Position numbers and translations under genes: made by a program. The notes beneath the pieces are model-generated. The model was not told the DNA's origin. It made no database searches and saw only the letters and a list, made by a program, of their open reading frames with translations. Positions 16,171 to 26,149 of a stretch of 64,000 nt of DNA are shown piece after piece. How positions within the stretch are numbered: position 1 is the first letter of the stretch; every line of letters begins with the position of its first letter. The DNA comes from UBA4742 sp002403895 (GTDB lineage Bacteria > Actinomycetota > Acidimicrobiia > Acidimicrobiales > Acidimicrobilacustridaceae). The DNA lies in the NCBI GenBank assembly GCA_036823295.1, contig DAISGD010000005.1, positions 44,316 to 108,315 of the forward strand, written 5' to 3'.

Positions 16171-17004
16171 GTGACGTACCCGCTTGCCCGCGACTCGCAG
16201 GTCGATGTTGCTCTTGATGTCGACAACGCGGTCATCGACTTACGCGTGCCGTACCCCCATCTCCTGCCCGATCCAGTCGACGGGCCCCGGGTCGGGATCA
16301 CGACAGAGCCGACGGTCGAGGAGTCGCTGGAAGAAGAGATCCGGCGCCGGATCGCTGAAGCCATGGCCGCCTCGCCGACCCGGCCCCGACCGTTCTACGA
16401 GAGTGCCAAGCGTGCCCTCGACGTCGTGGTGGCGTCGGTCCTGCTCCTCGTCACCGGCCCCGTCATCGGGCTCCTCGCCCTCATCATCCGGCTTGAGTCG
16501 CGCGGTCCTGCCGTGTTCCGCCAGACCCGGGTGGGCCGGGATGGACGGCTCATGTCCTTCTGCAAGTTCCGCACCATGTACACCGACGCGCGGGAGCGGT
16601 TCCCCGAGCTCTACGACTACCAGTTCACCGAGGAAGAGTTCGCCCGCTCGTACTACAAGCCCTCGGTCGACCCCCGCAACACGCCCTTCGGCCGGGCTTT
16701 CCGCAAGACCACCCTCGACGAGCTGCCCAACCTGTTCAACGTGCTCAAAGGCGACGTGAGCCTGGTCGGCCCCCGGCCCGAGCTCCCCGACTTGGTGCGG
16801 TACTACACCCCCGAACAGCTCCTGAAGTTCTCGGTGAAGTCGGGCATCACCGGGCTGGCGCAGGTGTCGGGCCGCAACAACCTCACCATCCAACAACAGA
16901 TCGACGCCGACCTCGAGTACGTCCGCCGACGATCGTTCGCCTACGACCTCGGCCTGATCCTGCGCACGGCCGTCATGGTCGGGAAGCGCGTCGGAGCCGA
17001 ATGA
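16171..17004 (+). CDS. Monotopic phosphoglycosyl transferase (initiating sugar transferase)
   Basis: 277 residues. It probably starts repeat-unit synthesis by moving a sugar 1-phosphate onto undecaprenyl phosphate at the inner face of the membrane. After about 75 soluble residues there is one hydrophobic segment (about 83-107), then the catalytic core: FCKFRTM, the Asp-Glu dyad D183-E184 in TLDELPN, and SLVGPRPELP. With a single hydrophobic segment it resembles the short PglC/WcaJ core rather than five-TM WbaP. Clear GGAGGT Shine-Dalgarno sequence. First gene of the operon; its 3' end overlaps the next gene as ATGA. Confidence 0.92.
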   Translation: MTYPLARDSQVDVALDVDNAVIDLRVPYPHLLPDPVDGPRVGITTEPTVEESLEEEIRRRIAEAMAASPTRPRPFYESAKRALDVVVASVLLLVTGPVIGLLALIIRLESRGPAVFRQTRVGRDGRLMSFCKFRTMYTDARERFPELYDYQFTEEEFARSYYKPSVDPRNTPFGRAFRKTTLDELPNLFNVLKGDVSLVGPRPELPDLVRYYTPEQLLKFSVKSGITGLAQVSGRNNLTIQQQIDADLEYVRRRSFAYDLGLILRTAVMVGKRVGAE

Positions 17005-17978
17005 GCATCGCTCAGGTCCCCGACCTTTCCGTGCTGGTGGTCACCTACGAATGCGCGGACTTCGTCGAAGCCTGTCTCGCCTCGGTGGTGGCCACGACCC
17101 GCGACCACCGGGTGGAGCTGGTGGTGGCGGACAACGACTCGAGCGACGACAGCGTCGGCGTGGTCCGGCGGACCCACCCCTCGGCCATCGTGGTCGAGAT
17201 GGGGAGCAACACCGGCTTTGCCCGGGCGGTCAACGCGGCCATGGCCGCCTCCCGCGGACGTATCGTCTTGTTGCTCAACCCCGACACCGAGGTGCAGCCG
17301 GGGGCCATCGACGCCCTCATGGATGAGCTCGACGCTCACCCCGAGGTGGGCGTGGTGGCGCCGCTGCTCTTGAACCCGGACGGTACGGACCAGGGCACCG
17401 CCCGGTCCTTCCCCACGCCGGCCGCCGCGCTGTGGGGCCGCCGGTCCCCGCTCACCCGACTCTTCCCCCGGAATCGAGTGTCACGCCGGTACCTGATCGG
17501 TCGCGACCGACGCGGCGACGGGTCGTTCGCCGTCGACTGGGTGTCCGGCGCCTGCCTCATGGCCCGGCGGGAGACCGCGCTGGCGCTGGGCGGGCTGGAC
17601 GAGGGGTTCTTCATGCACTTCGAGGACGCCGACTTCTGCCACCGGGTGAAGGACAGCGGTCGCTCAGTCATCTGCGTTCCCGCCGCCCAGGTGGTCCACG
17701 CCGAGGGCGGCTGCCGGCGGGGCTGGCCGGCGTCACAGGTCGGTCACTTCCACTACGGCGCCTACCGCTACTGGACCAAGCACCACGCGCCCCAGCCGTG
17801 GAACCCGTTGCGACTGGTGGCGGCCTTCGCCCTGGCGGCGCGGGCCGGGGGCGTGTTGGCCAGCAACAGGATGTCGCGGCGCCACGCGTCCGACTCCCGT
17901 CACACCGGCAACCCCCTTGGATCCCCCCGAATCGATGTCCGCCACCCTGACCCGCTGACGAGAGCGATGGATTCATGA
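17001..17978 (+). CDS. GT2-family glycosyltransferase (rhamnosyltransferase-like)
   Basis: 325 residues with a GT-A fold: LSVLVVTYECADFVEACL, VVADNDSSDDS, NTGFARAVNAAM, and the metal-binding LNPDTEV. VSGACLMARR and DEGFFMHFEDADFCHRV are typical of the WcaE/rhamnosyltransferase-like GT2 subgroup. It probably adds one sugar to the lipid-linked repeat in the cytoplasm; donor and acceptor unknown. ATGA overlaps at both ends. Confidence 0.88.
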   Translation: MSIAQVPDLSVLVVTYECADFVEACLASVVATTRDHRVELVVADNDSSDDSVGVVRRTHPSAIVVEMGSNTGFARAVNAAMAASRGRIVLLLNPDTEVQPGAIDALMDELDAHPEVGVVAPLLLNPDGTDQGTARSFPTPAAALWGRRSPLTRLFPRNRVSRRYLIGRDRRGDGSFAVDWVSGACLMARRETALALGGLDEGFFMHFEDADFCHRVKDSGRSVICVPAAQVVHAEGGCRRGWPASQVGHFHYGAYRYWTKHHAPQPWNPLRLVAAFALAARAGGVLASNRMSRRHASDSRHTGNPLGSPRIDVRHPDPLTRAMDS

Positions 17979-19414
17979 ACACACGAGATCTGGTCGGTCA
18001 CGCCCGCCCCTACTGGAGGATCGCGGTGGTCGCCGTGTTGGGCGGCCTCATCGCCTATGTGGGCTCCTACGTCGTCAGTCCGACGTACGTCTCCTCGACG
18101 CGCCTCTTGATCCGCAGTCGCGAGTCCACGGTGCCCAGCAGCACCGGCCAGAACCTGCAGGGCCAGCCGGTCATCGACAGCACGCTGACCAAGGCACTGG
18201 GCGAGACCCAGAGCGCCGTGGTGTCCAGTCCGGCGGTGGCTGTGGCCGTCGTCGACGCGCTTCATCTCGACCAGCCCAAGCCCCAGAGCCAGTCCATCGT
18301 GGCCAAGGCCAAGCGCGCCGTGGCCGGCACCTTCAAGCGGGGCAAGGCCTTCCTGACCCACGGCTTCTATGCCGAGCCCACCGACCGTGATGCCGCCATC
18401 CAGCGGGTCCAGGCCGGGCTCGCGGCCAAGGCCCTGAAGGACTCCTACGTGCTCGAGGTCAGTGGGTCGGCTGAGACCGCCCAGGGTGCGGTGGACGTGA
18501 CCAACGCCGCCGCCGATGCCCTGGTCGCCATCAGCAGCGCCCGCTTCCAGGAGGAGGCAAACAAGAACCGGGACTTCCTGGCCGTGCAGCTGACCAAAAC
18601 CCAGGGCGAGGTCGAGGCCGCCACCGCGGCCAAGAACGGGTACCAGAAAGCGAACGGGATCACCGACCCTACGGTGGCCCTTACCGTGAGCAGCGAGTCC
18701 CGGGCCCAGCTCGAGCAGGACCTGCGCGATGCCCAGACCAACGTGGCCGGCACCCAGGCGCAGCTCAATGAGGTGAACACTCGCCTGGCCGCCACCGACC
18801 CAACGGTGGCATCCAGCTCGGCGATCCAGACGGGCCGGAGCACCACCGACATCAACACCACCCAGCAGAGCGCGGCCTATCAGGCCCTACTGGTGGATCG
18901 GAACCGCCTCGAGGGCGAACTCGCCGGGTACCAGGCCCGCCAGACCTTTCTCAGCAACCAACTCTCGGGCTCGACCAATTCGGCGGACACCGATCAGCAG
19001 GCCGGTCTCGCTCCGCTGACGCAACGGCTGGAGGCGGCGCAGAAGAACTACCAGAGCGTCAGCACCGAGTATCAGAACGCGGTGCTGGCCGCGGACCAGA
19101 AGAGCGTGGAGGTCACCCGGATCGACGAGGCCCAGACGCCGACGTTCCCGGTGAAGCCGCTGCGCTACATCTATCTGTTCCTGGGGCTGCTGTGTGGGGC
19201 GTTGGCGGGATGGGGCCTCACCTGGCTGCATCGCCGCAAGAACCCGGTGCCCGTGGATGACGACGCCGAAGCCATCGACCTGACCGGGACCTTGCCGGTG
19301 TTCACCAACGGCTACGGGGCTGACGGGAGCGACGGCGAGTTGCTGCCCACTCCGGCGCGCACCCAGGTCGGCCGGTTCGAGATCTTCCGGCCGGAGCCGG
19401 CGGACGGGCCGTGA
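17975..19414 (+). CDS. Wzz-like polysaccharide co-polymerase (chain-length determinant)
   Basis: 479 residues. A transmembrane helix near residues 15-34, a long extracytoplasmic region rich in coiled-coil heptads (about 170-380), a second helix near 395-416 and a cytoplasmic tail of about 60 residues give the Wzz/PCP topology. No Walker A motif is present, so a tyrosine kinase is neither fused here nor seen nearby. It probably sets chain length with the Wzy-like protein downstream. Overlaps its neighbours by ATGA and GTGA. Confidence 0.85.
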   Translation: MNTRDLVGHARPYWRIAVVAVLGGLIAYVGSYVVSPTYVSSTRLLIRSRESTVPSSTGQNLQGQPVIDSTLTKALGETQSAVVSSPAVAVAVVDALHLDQPKPQSQSIVAKAKRAVAGTFKRGKAFLTHGFYAEPTDRDAAIQRVQAGLAAKALKDSYVLEVSGSAETAQGAVDVTNAAADALVAISSARFQEEANKNRDFLAVQLTKTQGEVEAATAAKNGYQKANGITDPTVALTVSSESRAQLEQDLRDAQTNVAGTQAQLNEVNTRLAATDPTVASSSAIQTGRSTTDINTTQQSAAYQALLVDRNRLEGELAGYQARQTFLSNQLSGSTNSADTDQQAGLAPLTQRLEAAQKNYQSVSTEYQNAVLAADQKSVEVTRIDEAQTPTFPVKPLRYIYLFLGLLCGALAGWGLTWLHRRKNPVPVDDDAEAIDLTGTLPVFTNGYGADGSDGELLPTPARTQVGRFEIFRPEPADGP

Positions 19415-20916
19415 CGAACCAGGGCCGCGCCGCGTCCCGCGGCCCGACCGCGACCGTCCCGGCCTCGGCCCCGGCTCCCAATGGACGATCGCGGGCAGTG
19501 ATGGTCAGTACCGCGAGCCAACTCGGCGCCCGCGGCCTGCACTTGGCGCTCAACGTGGTCAGCACGCTGGCATTGATCCGCTACCTGGGACCGGACCGCT
19601 ACGGCGACTTCGTGATGGTGGTGACGGTGGCCGCCATCGGCGGGTTGGTCAGCGACATGGGCCTCAACAAGCTGGGCGTCCGCGAGATCGCCCGTGACCC
19701 GTCAGCCGAGGGCGAGGTCCTCGGGAGTGTCCTGCTGGCCCGGCTGGGCCTGGGCCTGGCCGCCGTGGCCCTGACCCTGACGGCCATGGCCGTGCTCGGG
19801 GCGACCGCCCAGGTCATCACCGCCGCCGCCTTGATCTCGATGCTGTATTTCACCGAGGCCGCGTTGTCGGTGTTCATCGTCTTCCACGTCCGGATCCAAC
19901 AGCAGTATGAGGCCTTTGTGCGGGTGGTGATCGAGGCCGTCGAGACCACCCTGGTGTTGGTCCTCATCGCCCATCAGGCCTCCCTCGTGCAGTTGGTGTC
20001 CGCCCAGGTCATCGCCGCCACCATCGGTGTCGGCCTGGCGCTGGCCCTGGCCCGCCGTCGCCTGGGGTACCTCCCCGGGCTGCGCTGGTCACGGGCCGCC
20101 GGCCTGCTCCGCGAGGCGCTCCCGGTCGGACTGACCCTGCTCCTCGCCGCGGTGTACATCAAAATCCCCAGCGTCTTGCTGGTCCGGCTCCGCAGCTCCG
20201 GAGAAGCGGGGTTGTACGGGGCCGCCTACCAGCCGATCGAGTACCTACTCCTGTCGGCGGCCGTGGTCATCAACGTGCTATTGCCGATGCTGGCCCATTC
20301 CCACCTGGGAGCGCCCGAGCGCTTCAGCCAGTTGTACCGGGGTGGCAGTGAAGCTCTGCTGGCCGGCACCATCCCGGTATCCCTGCTCATCGTCGTCGGG
20401 GGTCCGGTCCTCGTACGCACGGTCTTCGGCGCCGACTTCGCGGCCAGTGCGGCCCCCCTGCGGCTTCTGGGACTCGCCCTCATTCCGATGGTGCTCAGCT
20501 TCTGGCTGAGCGTCGTGCTGCTGTCGGGCGGCCACCAACGGATCACGCTGGCCTATGACCTGTTGGCCTTCGTGGTCACCGTCGGTCTGTGCTTCGCCCT
20601 CATTCCTGGCTACGGCGCCACCGGGGCGGCCGTGGTCATCCTGGCCAGCAGCCTGCTGGTGGTGCTGTGCGCGCTGACGGCGGCCCGGACGCGCCTGGGG
20701 GTCTCCCTCCCGCTCGCCCGCATGCTGGCGATCCTGGCCACTGGCGCGATCGGCCTCATGGCCGCTCTGTGGCTGGTGTCGTTGGGTCTGCCGGTCGTCC
20801 CCGTGCTGGTCACCGTGCTCGGCGCCTACGGGGTGGCCCTGTGGCGGTTCGGGCTGTTGCCGTCGCCGGCCCTGTTCGACAACCACCCGCCCATCGTCGG
20901 GGCGGTGGCCGGATGA
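19411..20916 (+). CDS. Wzx-like polysaccharide flippase (MOP superfamily)
   Basis: 501-residue polytopic protein with 12-14 predicted hydrophobic helices. SQLGARGLHLALNVVSTLALIRYLGPDRYGDFV at the N-terminus is the typical start of MATE/MOP-like oligosaccharide flippases. Expected role: moving lipid-linked repeat units across the membrane. GTG start overlapping the Wzz stop, and ATGA overlap with the next glycosyltransferase. A 25-residue Ala/Pro-rich cytoplasmic N-terminus precedes the first helix. Confidence 0.9.
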   Translation: MTNQGRAASRGPTATVPASAPAPNGRSRAVMVSTASQLGARGLHLALNVVSTLALIRYLGPDRYGDFVMVVTVAAIGGLVSDMGLNKLGVREIARDPSAEGEVLGSVLLARLGLGLAAVALTLTAMAVLGATAQVITAAALISMLYFTEAALSVFIVFHVRIQQQYEAFVRVVIEAVETTLVLVLIAHQASLVQLVSAQVIAATIGVGLALALARRRLGYLPGLRWSRAAGLLREALPVGLTLLLAAVYIKIPSVLLVRLRSSGEAGLYGAAYQPIEYLLLSAAVVINVLLPMLAHSHLGAPERFSQLYRGGSEALLAGTIPVSLLIVVGGPVLVRTVFGADFAASAAPLRLLGLALIPMVLSFWLSVVLLSGGHQRITLAYDLLAFVVTVGLCFALIPGYGATGAAVVILASSLLVVLCALTAARTRLGVSLPLARMLAILATGAIGLMAALWLVSLGLPVVPVLVTVLGAYGVALWRFGLLPSPALFDNHPPIVGAVAG

Positions 20917-21911
20917 ATCAGCTCCCCTTCGTCTCCGTCGTGATTCCCACCTACAACCGCTGCGACGTGATGGAGACAACGCTCGCACACCTGCTGTCCC
21001 AGGACTATCCCAGCGACCGGTTCGAGATCATCGTGGGCGACAACTCCACCGATGCCACGCCGGAGATGGTCGAGCAGGTGGCGGCGACGTCGAGGGCACC
21101 CGTCCACCTCCTCTGGAACGAGGAGCGGTTGCCGGCGGTGAAGCGCAATGCCGCGCTGCGCCTCGCCCAGGGCGACCTGGTGTTGTTCTTCAACGACGAC
21201 GTGTGGGCCCACCCCCAGCTGCTGGCTGAGCACGCCAGGACCCACGCCGAGGCCGAGGCGCCCATCGCCGTGCTCGGCCACGTCGAGCAGTCACCGGCCA
21301 TGCCCCAGACCCCGTTCACCGAGTGGTACCAGCCCTTCGCCTACGACGAGATCGCCGACCGAGCCGGTGAGCCCCTGCCGTACCGCTACTCGTGGTCGAT
21401 GAACCTCTCGTTCCCGCGGCGGGAGATGGTCGAGCGCGACCTCGTCTTCCACGAGGACTGGGCCAACATCGGTCACGAGGATGTCGAGCTCGGATATCGG
21501 TGGGTGTCGGCGGGGCGCTCGCTCGTGTACAACCCGGCCGCTCGGGCCGAGCACTACCACCCGCACGGATTGACCAGCGCGTGCCGGGTGCAGGAGTCGA
21601 TCGGTCGTGGCGTGCGCGATCTCGAGGTGCTGGTGGACGACCCGGGCCTCCTCGAGCGCTATGGCGTGTTCAGTTGGCGCAACGGCACGCGGGCGGTCGT
21701 CCGGGGCGTCGCCCGCCGCGGTCTCTTCAACGCCGTCACGGTGCCGCCGCTGCAATCGTGGCTCGAGTCCCGGACCCGAAATACCGCCCTCACCGAGTGG
21801 CTCTATTGGAAGGTGCTGCTCCACCACACCAACCGCGGCTACCGCAACCAGCCCCCCCGCCACCCGCAGCCCCTCACCGTCCTGCCGGCGCGGTCTGAGG
21901 TGCCGTCATGA
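20913..21911 (+). CDS. GT2-family glycosyltransferase
   Basis: 332 residues. GT-A features: VSVVIPTYNRCDVMETTL, IIVGDNSTDAT, VKRNAALRLAQGDLVLFFNDDV (metal site FNDD), and NIGHEDVELGYRW as the acceptor-side motif. The frame is open upstream, but ATG 20913 overlaps the flippase stop and fits the family N-terminus. Probably cytoplasmic, adding a sugar to the repeat unit; specificity unknown. Its stop overlaps the next start as ATGA. Confidence 0.88.
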   Translation: MNQLPFVSVVIPTYNRCDVMETTLAHLLSQDYPSDRFEIIVGDNSTDATPEMVEQVAATSRAPVHLLWNEERLPAVKRNAALRLAQGDLVLFFNDDVWAHPQLLAEHARTHAEAEAPIAVLGHVEQSPAMPQTPFTEWYQPFAYDEIADRAGEPLPYRYSWSMNLSFPRREMVERDLVFHEDWANIGHEDVELGYRWVSAGRSLVYNPAARAEHYHPHGLTSACRVQESIGRGVRDLEVLVDDPGLLERYGVFSWRNGTRAVVRGVARRGLFNAVTVPPLQSWLESRTRNTALTEWLYWKVLLHHTNRGYRNQPPRHPQPLTVLPARSEVPS

Positions 21912-24900
21912 CCGCCGTGGCGCCGCCGGTCGGCCGTCGCGGGGTCGCCCACGGGCTCGTGCTGGCGGGCGCCGGCGCGCTGGCCGGGGTGGTTGCCGTC
22001 GTGGCCGGCCAGCACGGCATGATCGGCCTTGTCGCGGTGGCCGTGGTCGCGGTGGCCGTGGTGGCCGCGGTGGTGGGGCGGGCCCATCTCCGCCCGCTGA
22101 GGCCCGGCGCCCTGCTCGGCGCCGGTTCGCGCCCGGCCCCCGGCCATCCCGCCCCGGTGGCACCCGATCGCCTGCTCTCGGCGCTGTTGCTCGCCCTGGC
22201 CATCATGGCCGCCGGCACCCTCGCCGTGGCCGCCGCCATGCTCGGCGTGAAGGGGGCGATGTTGCTGGTGGCGCTGCTGGCCGGCGCCACGATCTGCTTC
22301 CTGTATCGGGCCGAGATCGGCCTCGTGGTGTTCGGGCACGGCAAGCACCGGGGCACGCCGTTGTGGGCCCAGTCGCCGCTGTTCGAGCCGGTGCGCAAGC
22401 TGCATCCGCCCGAGTCGCTGTCAGCCCCGCTGGCGGTGATGGTGGCCGTCGCCGCCGTCGCCGGCGCCGGGGTTCTGGCTTGGTTGGGGGCGTCGCTGGG
22501 GATGAAGGGGCCGATCCTGCTGATCGGGCTCGTGGCCGTGGTGGCCTTCCTGGTCTTCGTCCGACCGAGGGCCGACGCCCTGCTGTTCATCCTGCCGTGC
22601 TCGCTGGTGCTGTTCCTCCACAAATCCTTCACCCCCCTCCATCTGGTCAACAGCGGCGCGCCGGCCATCTACATCACCTCGGTCGGTGTGCTGCTGATCG
22701 TGTTGTACGGCGTGTGGGCTGCGGAGGGCACCATGCGCGCCGACCTGCGGGTCGCCTTCCGCCGCCCCATCCTGTGGATCCCTCTGGTCGGCGCGGTGGT
22801 GCTACTGCCGAGCATCCTGGCCGCCACCGACGTGACCCTGAGCATGGCCGAGCTTGTGCGCATGGCGTGGATGTACCTGCTGTATGTCTACGTGGCCGTA
22901 CGGGTCCGTCGTCACACCCAGGTGCTCCTGTTGTTGACCGGCCTCGGCATCTTCGCCGTCGTCGAGTTCGTGGTGGTGGTCCTGCAGTGGAAGACCGGCG
23001 GGGTGCTCGGCCTCTCCTTCCTGGGGGTCCCGACCGAGCTGGGCGAGCGGGTGATCAATGACGGCAGTCTCGGGCGACCCTTCGGCACCATCGTCCACCC
23101 GGTCTTCATGGGAGCGACCATGGGCGCGCTGGGTTTGCTGTTCCTCGGGGTGGGATTGAGCGTCCGGGAGCTGCGGCTCAAGCTGGCGTCCCTCGCCCTG
23201 GTGCCGGTCTGCCTCATCCCGCTGTTCCTGGCCCACACCCGCGCCGCGGCCATCGCCTTCCTCCCGGTGGCCTTGGCGGTGGTGGTCACCAGTGCCGTGC
23301 AGGGGCGGATCAGCACCCGCTCGCTCAAGCAGATGGCATTGGTGGGGCTCGTGGCCGCGGCGGTGCTGTACCCGGTGCTGTCCAAGCAGTTCTCGGAGAA
23401 CTTTTCGAGCGACCATTTCTCGGTCGAGGTCGAGTCCCGAGTCCAGCTCAACGACCTGGCCCTGAACGTGATCGCCGACCATCCCGAGACCGGCGTAGGG
23501 CTCAACAACTTCCAGGCGGTGCAGGACCGCTACGACAACTACGGCCTGCTCTTCGCCGGGAACCCGGTGCACAACCTGTACCTGCTCCAGACGGCCGAGA
23601 CCGGCTACTTGGGACTGGCCGGCCTGTTGCTGGTCGGCGCGGGGCTGCTGCTCACCAGCTGGCGCCTGGCCCGCAGCCGGGATCCACTGCTGGGCGGGCT
23701 CGGCACCGGCGTCACCGCGGTGGTGGTGTTCTTCGCCATCGAGGAACTGCTCGGCTTCTCACTGCGCCAGGAGATCCCACTCGCCCTGTGGTGGTTGCTG
23801 GCCGGGATGGCCGTAGCCGGCACGGCGATGACCGCCGAGCGCATCCCGCCCCGACCGCCGGCCTCCCTGCGGGTCCCGCGCCCGGGTGGGGGCAGCGGCC
23901 GCGACCGGATGCTCGTGGGGGCCGGGTCGAATGGGCACGGGTCGAATGGACAGAGCTCGAACGGGCACAGGCGCAGCGGGGCGCGCTGGCGTCTGCCCCG
24001 AACGTCACGGCGTCGCCTGGGGAGGATCGGGGCGGCCATGCTCGTCGCCTGCGTCTTGAGCCCGTGGCCGACCAGCGCCGGTGCCGGGGCCAACCCTCTC
24101 GCCGCAGTCCGCATCGTCTTCGCCGCCACCGACGAAACGGTCGGGGGCAACCAGGGGGTCTTCGTGGCCAACGGGGACGGCTCGGGAATCACCCGGGTCA
24201 CCCCGAACGACGGGCTGTTCTACGACTTCCCGTCGTGGGCCATGGGCGGCACCAAGATCGTGTTCTCCAAGCGTGACGGGGGGCCGGGTACGCCGGAGAA
24301 CATCTACCTGATGAACGCCGACGGTTCGGGGGTGCAGGCGCTCACCCGCAGCCCGTGGCGCAACCATCAGCCCAAGGTGTCGGCGGATGGCCGGCGGGTC
24401 ATCTTCTCCGGGTTCGTCCCCGGGACCCGGTTGGTGGCCATCTACCAGATCGACCTTGACACGCTCCTGGTTCGCAACCTCTCGGCTGTCCATTCCCACT
24501 CGGTGATGGCCGACGCCGACCCCAAGTACACCGCCGATGGTCGCTCCATCGCCTTCGCCCGCAGCCGCGACGACCAAGGCGACGCCAAGACCCAGGTGTA
24601 CCTGATGAACGCTGACGGCACGGGCCGCTACCGGGTCACCAACGACGGCTGGTACGACGTCGATCCGGAGGTGTCTCCGGACAGCCGCTCCGTGGCCTTC
24701 TCGAGCTACCGCGGTCCGGGGACCCCTCAGCAGGAAGGGCGGGAGTTCGATGCCAAGTCGCAGGACTTCTACCTCGGGGTTCGGGACCTGGCCACCGGCA
24801 CGGAGCAAACCCTGACCGGCGGGGAGAACTGCGCCGCCCGAGACCCGAACCACCCCTGCCTTCCCAGTGAGGGCTCGGCCTATGTCCCGGTGTGGAGCCC

Positions 24901-26149
24901 TGACGGCGGCCAGCTCGGCTACATCACCGCCCTCGACTCCAATCGCACCTGCCTTTGCGTGATGGCCCGCAACGGATCGAATGCCCATGCCGTCATCGCC
25001 CGGCCCGGCCTCTCGATGACCTGGTTCGACTGGGTCATTCCGGGCCAGGCCCCGGACACGGCCGTCACCGACATCGGCGGGGCCAAGCCGGCTGACCGGA
25101 TGCTGGTGGCCGGCACGCAGACCGCGTCGGAGAGCGACCCGGCGTCGCGACCCATCCTCGAGGTCACCACCCGTGATCTGTGGGACCGCACCGAAGTGCC
25201 GATCCCGGGAGGACTGAACCCCCGCTTCGCCCGATGGAACGCGGATCGCTCGACGGTCGTGTTCAGCTCGGTGGTCCCGGGCGACGTGCCCCGCCCCGAG
25301 GCGCCGCCGGTCCCTCCCGCCGGGCAGCGGCGTCACGAGCACTTCACCCTGGCTGACCTCGATGCCGTGTTCCACCCGCCGGTGGTCCGGCCCGAGGTGG
25401 CCCGCGAGCAGGTGTTCGTGTCGGGCGCCCAGGGGGTCTTCCCGCTCACGAACCCCGGCACCGAGGACTGGCACGACGGCATCGTGGCCGGCGACCTTCG
25501 GGGCAACACCGAGCCGGACATCTCACCCGACGGCCGCTATGTGGTGACCACCAACGTCTCGTCGGTCACCAACGAGTCGTTCCTGCTGCGCATCGACCTG
25601 GTCACTGGTGAGCGGTTCAACCTCACCAACGCCACGTCGGGGGCGATGCCGGTCGACGACGCCCAACCCCGCTTCTCACCCGATGGCCAGTCCCTCGCCT
25701 TCACCTCGAGTTTCGAGGGTCACGCCGGCGTGTACGTCATGGATGCCGCGACCGGCTTGGGGGTGCGCTCGCTCACCGAGGACGACTTCTTCAACACTGC
25801 GCCGGCGTGGTCACCCGACGGCCGCTCCATCGTCTACGCCAGCTACCGCGGCGACACCCTGAAGCTGCTCCAGTCCCTGGCGCTCCCGGCCGAGGCGGGG
25901 ACCATCCCCCTCGGCGACTGGTACCTGGTCAGGGTCGATGTGGCCACCGGTGCCGAGCAGGTGATCACCGCGGCTGCCGCCTCGCCGACGCTGGCCCCGG
26001 CCTGGTCACCCGACGGCAGCGAGATCGCCTACATCTCGACCACCGACGGGTTCCAGCCCGACGTCTACGTGGTGTCCGCCACGGGCGGCGCCTCCCGGCC
26101 CCTGCAGATCACGGGACTGACCCAAGAACACTCGGTGGATTGGAAATGA
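21908..26149 (+). CDS. Wzy/WaaL-type polymerase or ligase fused to TolB-like beta-propeller
   Basis: A single 1413-residue frame. Residues 1-640 form a polytopic membrane domain of the O-antigen ligase/polymerase family; the Wzy_C-type part is at about 390-560 (AHTRAAAIAFLPVAL, DHPETGVGLNNFQ, PVHNLYLLQTAETGYLG). A hydrophilic linker (643-700, with GSNGHGSNGQSSNGH) leads to a signal-like hydrophobic segment (706-722), then residues 733-1413 carry many PD40/TolB-type repeats (YLMNADGSG, FSPDGQSLAFTS, WSPDGRSIVYAS, WSPDGSEIAYIS), enough for one or two propellers. The last hydrophobic segment would place the propeller outside. Role inferred: polymerising or attaching the polysaccharide, with the propeller binding a partner. 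Overlaps both neighbours. Confidence 0.85.
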   Translation: MTAVAPPVGRRGVAHGLVLAGAGALAGVVAVVAGQHGMIGLVAVAVVAVAVVAAVVGRAHLRPLRPGALLGAGSRPAPGHPAPVAPDRLLSALLLALAIMAAGTLAVAAAMLGVKGAMLLVALLAGATICFLYRAEIGLVVFGHGKHRGTPLWAQSPLFEPVRKLHPPESLSAPLAVMVAVAAVAGAGVLAWLGASLGMKGPILLIGLVAVVAFLVFVRPRADALLFILPCSLVLFLHKSFTPLHLVNSGAPAIYITSVGVLLIVLYGVWAAEGTMRADLRVAFRRPILWIPLVGAVVLLPSILAATDVTLSMAELVRMAWMYLLYVYVAVRVRRHTQVLLLLTGLGIFAVVEFVVVVLQWKTGGVLGLSFLGVPTELGERVINDGSLGRPFGTIVHPVFMGATMGALGLLFLGVGLSVRELRLKLASLALVPVCLIPLFLAHTRAAAIAFLPVALAVVVTSAVQGRISTRSLKQMALVGLVAAAVLYPVLSKQFSENFSSDHFSVEVESRVQLNDLALNVIADHPETGVGLNNFQAVQDRYDNYGLLFAGNPVHNLYLLQTAETGYLGLAGLLLVGAGLLLTSWRLARSRDPLLGGLGTGVTAVVVFFAIEELLGFSLRQEIPLALWWLLAGMAVAGTAMTAERIPPRPPASLRVPRPGGGSGRDRMLVGAGSNGHGSNGQSSNGHRRSGARWRLPRTSRRRLGRIGAAMLVACVLSPWPTSAGAGANPLAAVRIVFAATDETVGGNQGVFVANGDGSGITRVTPNDGLFYDFPSWAMGGTKIVFSKRDGGPGTPENIYLMNADGSGVQALTRSPWRNHQPKVSADGRRVIFSGFVPGTRLVAIYQIDLDTLLVRNLSAVHSHSVMADADPKYTADGRSIAFARSRDDQGDAKTQVYLMNADGTGRYRVTNDGWYDVDPEVSPDSRSVAFSSYRGPGTPQQEGREFDAKSQDFYLGVRDLATGTEQTLTGGENCAARDPNHPCLPSEGSAYVPVWSPDGGQLGYITALDSNRTCLCVMARNGSNAHAVIARPGLSMTWFDWVIPGQAPDTAVTDIGGAKPADRMLVAGTQTASESDPASRPILEVTTRDLWDRTEVPIPGGLNPRFARWNADRSTVVFSSVVPGDVPRPEAPPVPPAGQRRHEHFTLADLDAVFHPPVVRPEVAREQVFVSGAQGVFPLTNPGTEDWHDGIVAGDLRGNTEPDISPDGRYVVTTNVSSVTNESFLLRIDLVTGERFNLTNATSGAMPVDDAQPRFSPDGQSLAFTSSFEGHAGVYVMDAATGLGVRSLTEDDFFNTAPAWSPDGRSIVYASYRGDTLKLLQSLALPAEAGTIPLGDWYLVRVDVATGAEQVITAAAASPTLAPAWSPDGSEIAYISTTDGFQPDVYVVSATGGASRPLQITGLTQEHSVDWK

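Noticed and set aside
24005..25474. 489-codon minus-strand frame opposite the TolB part of the fusion
   Set aside because: The plus strand has repeated PD40 motifs in one frame; the minus translation has no family pattern.
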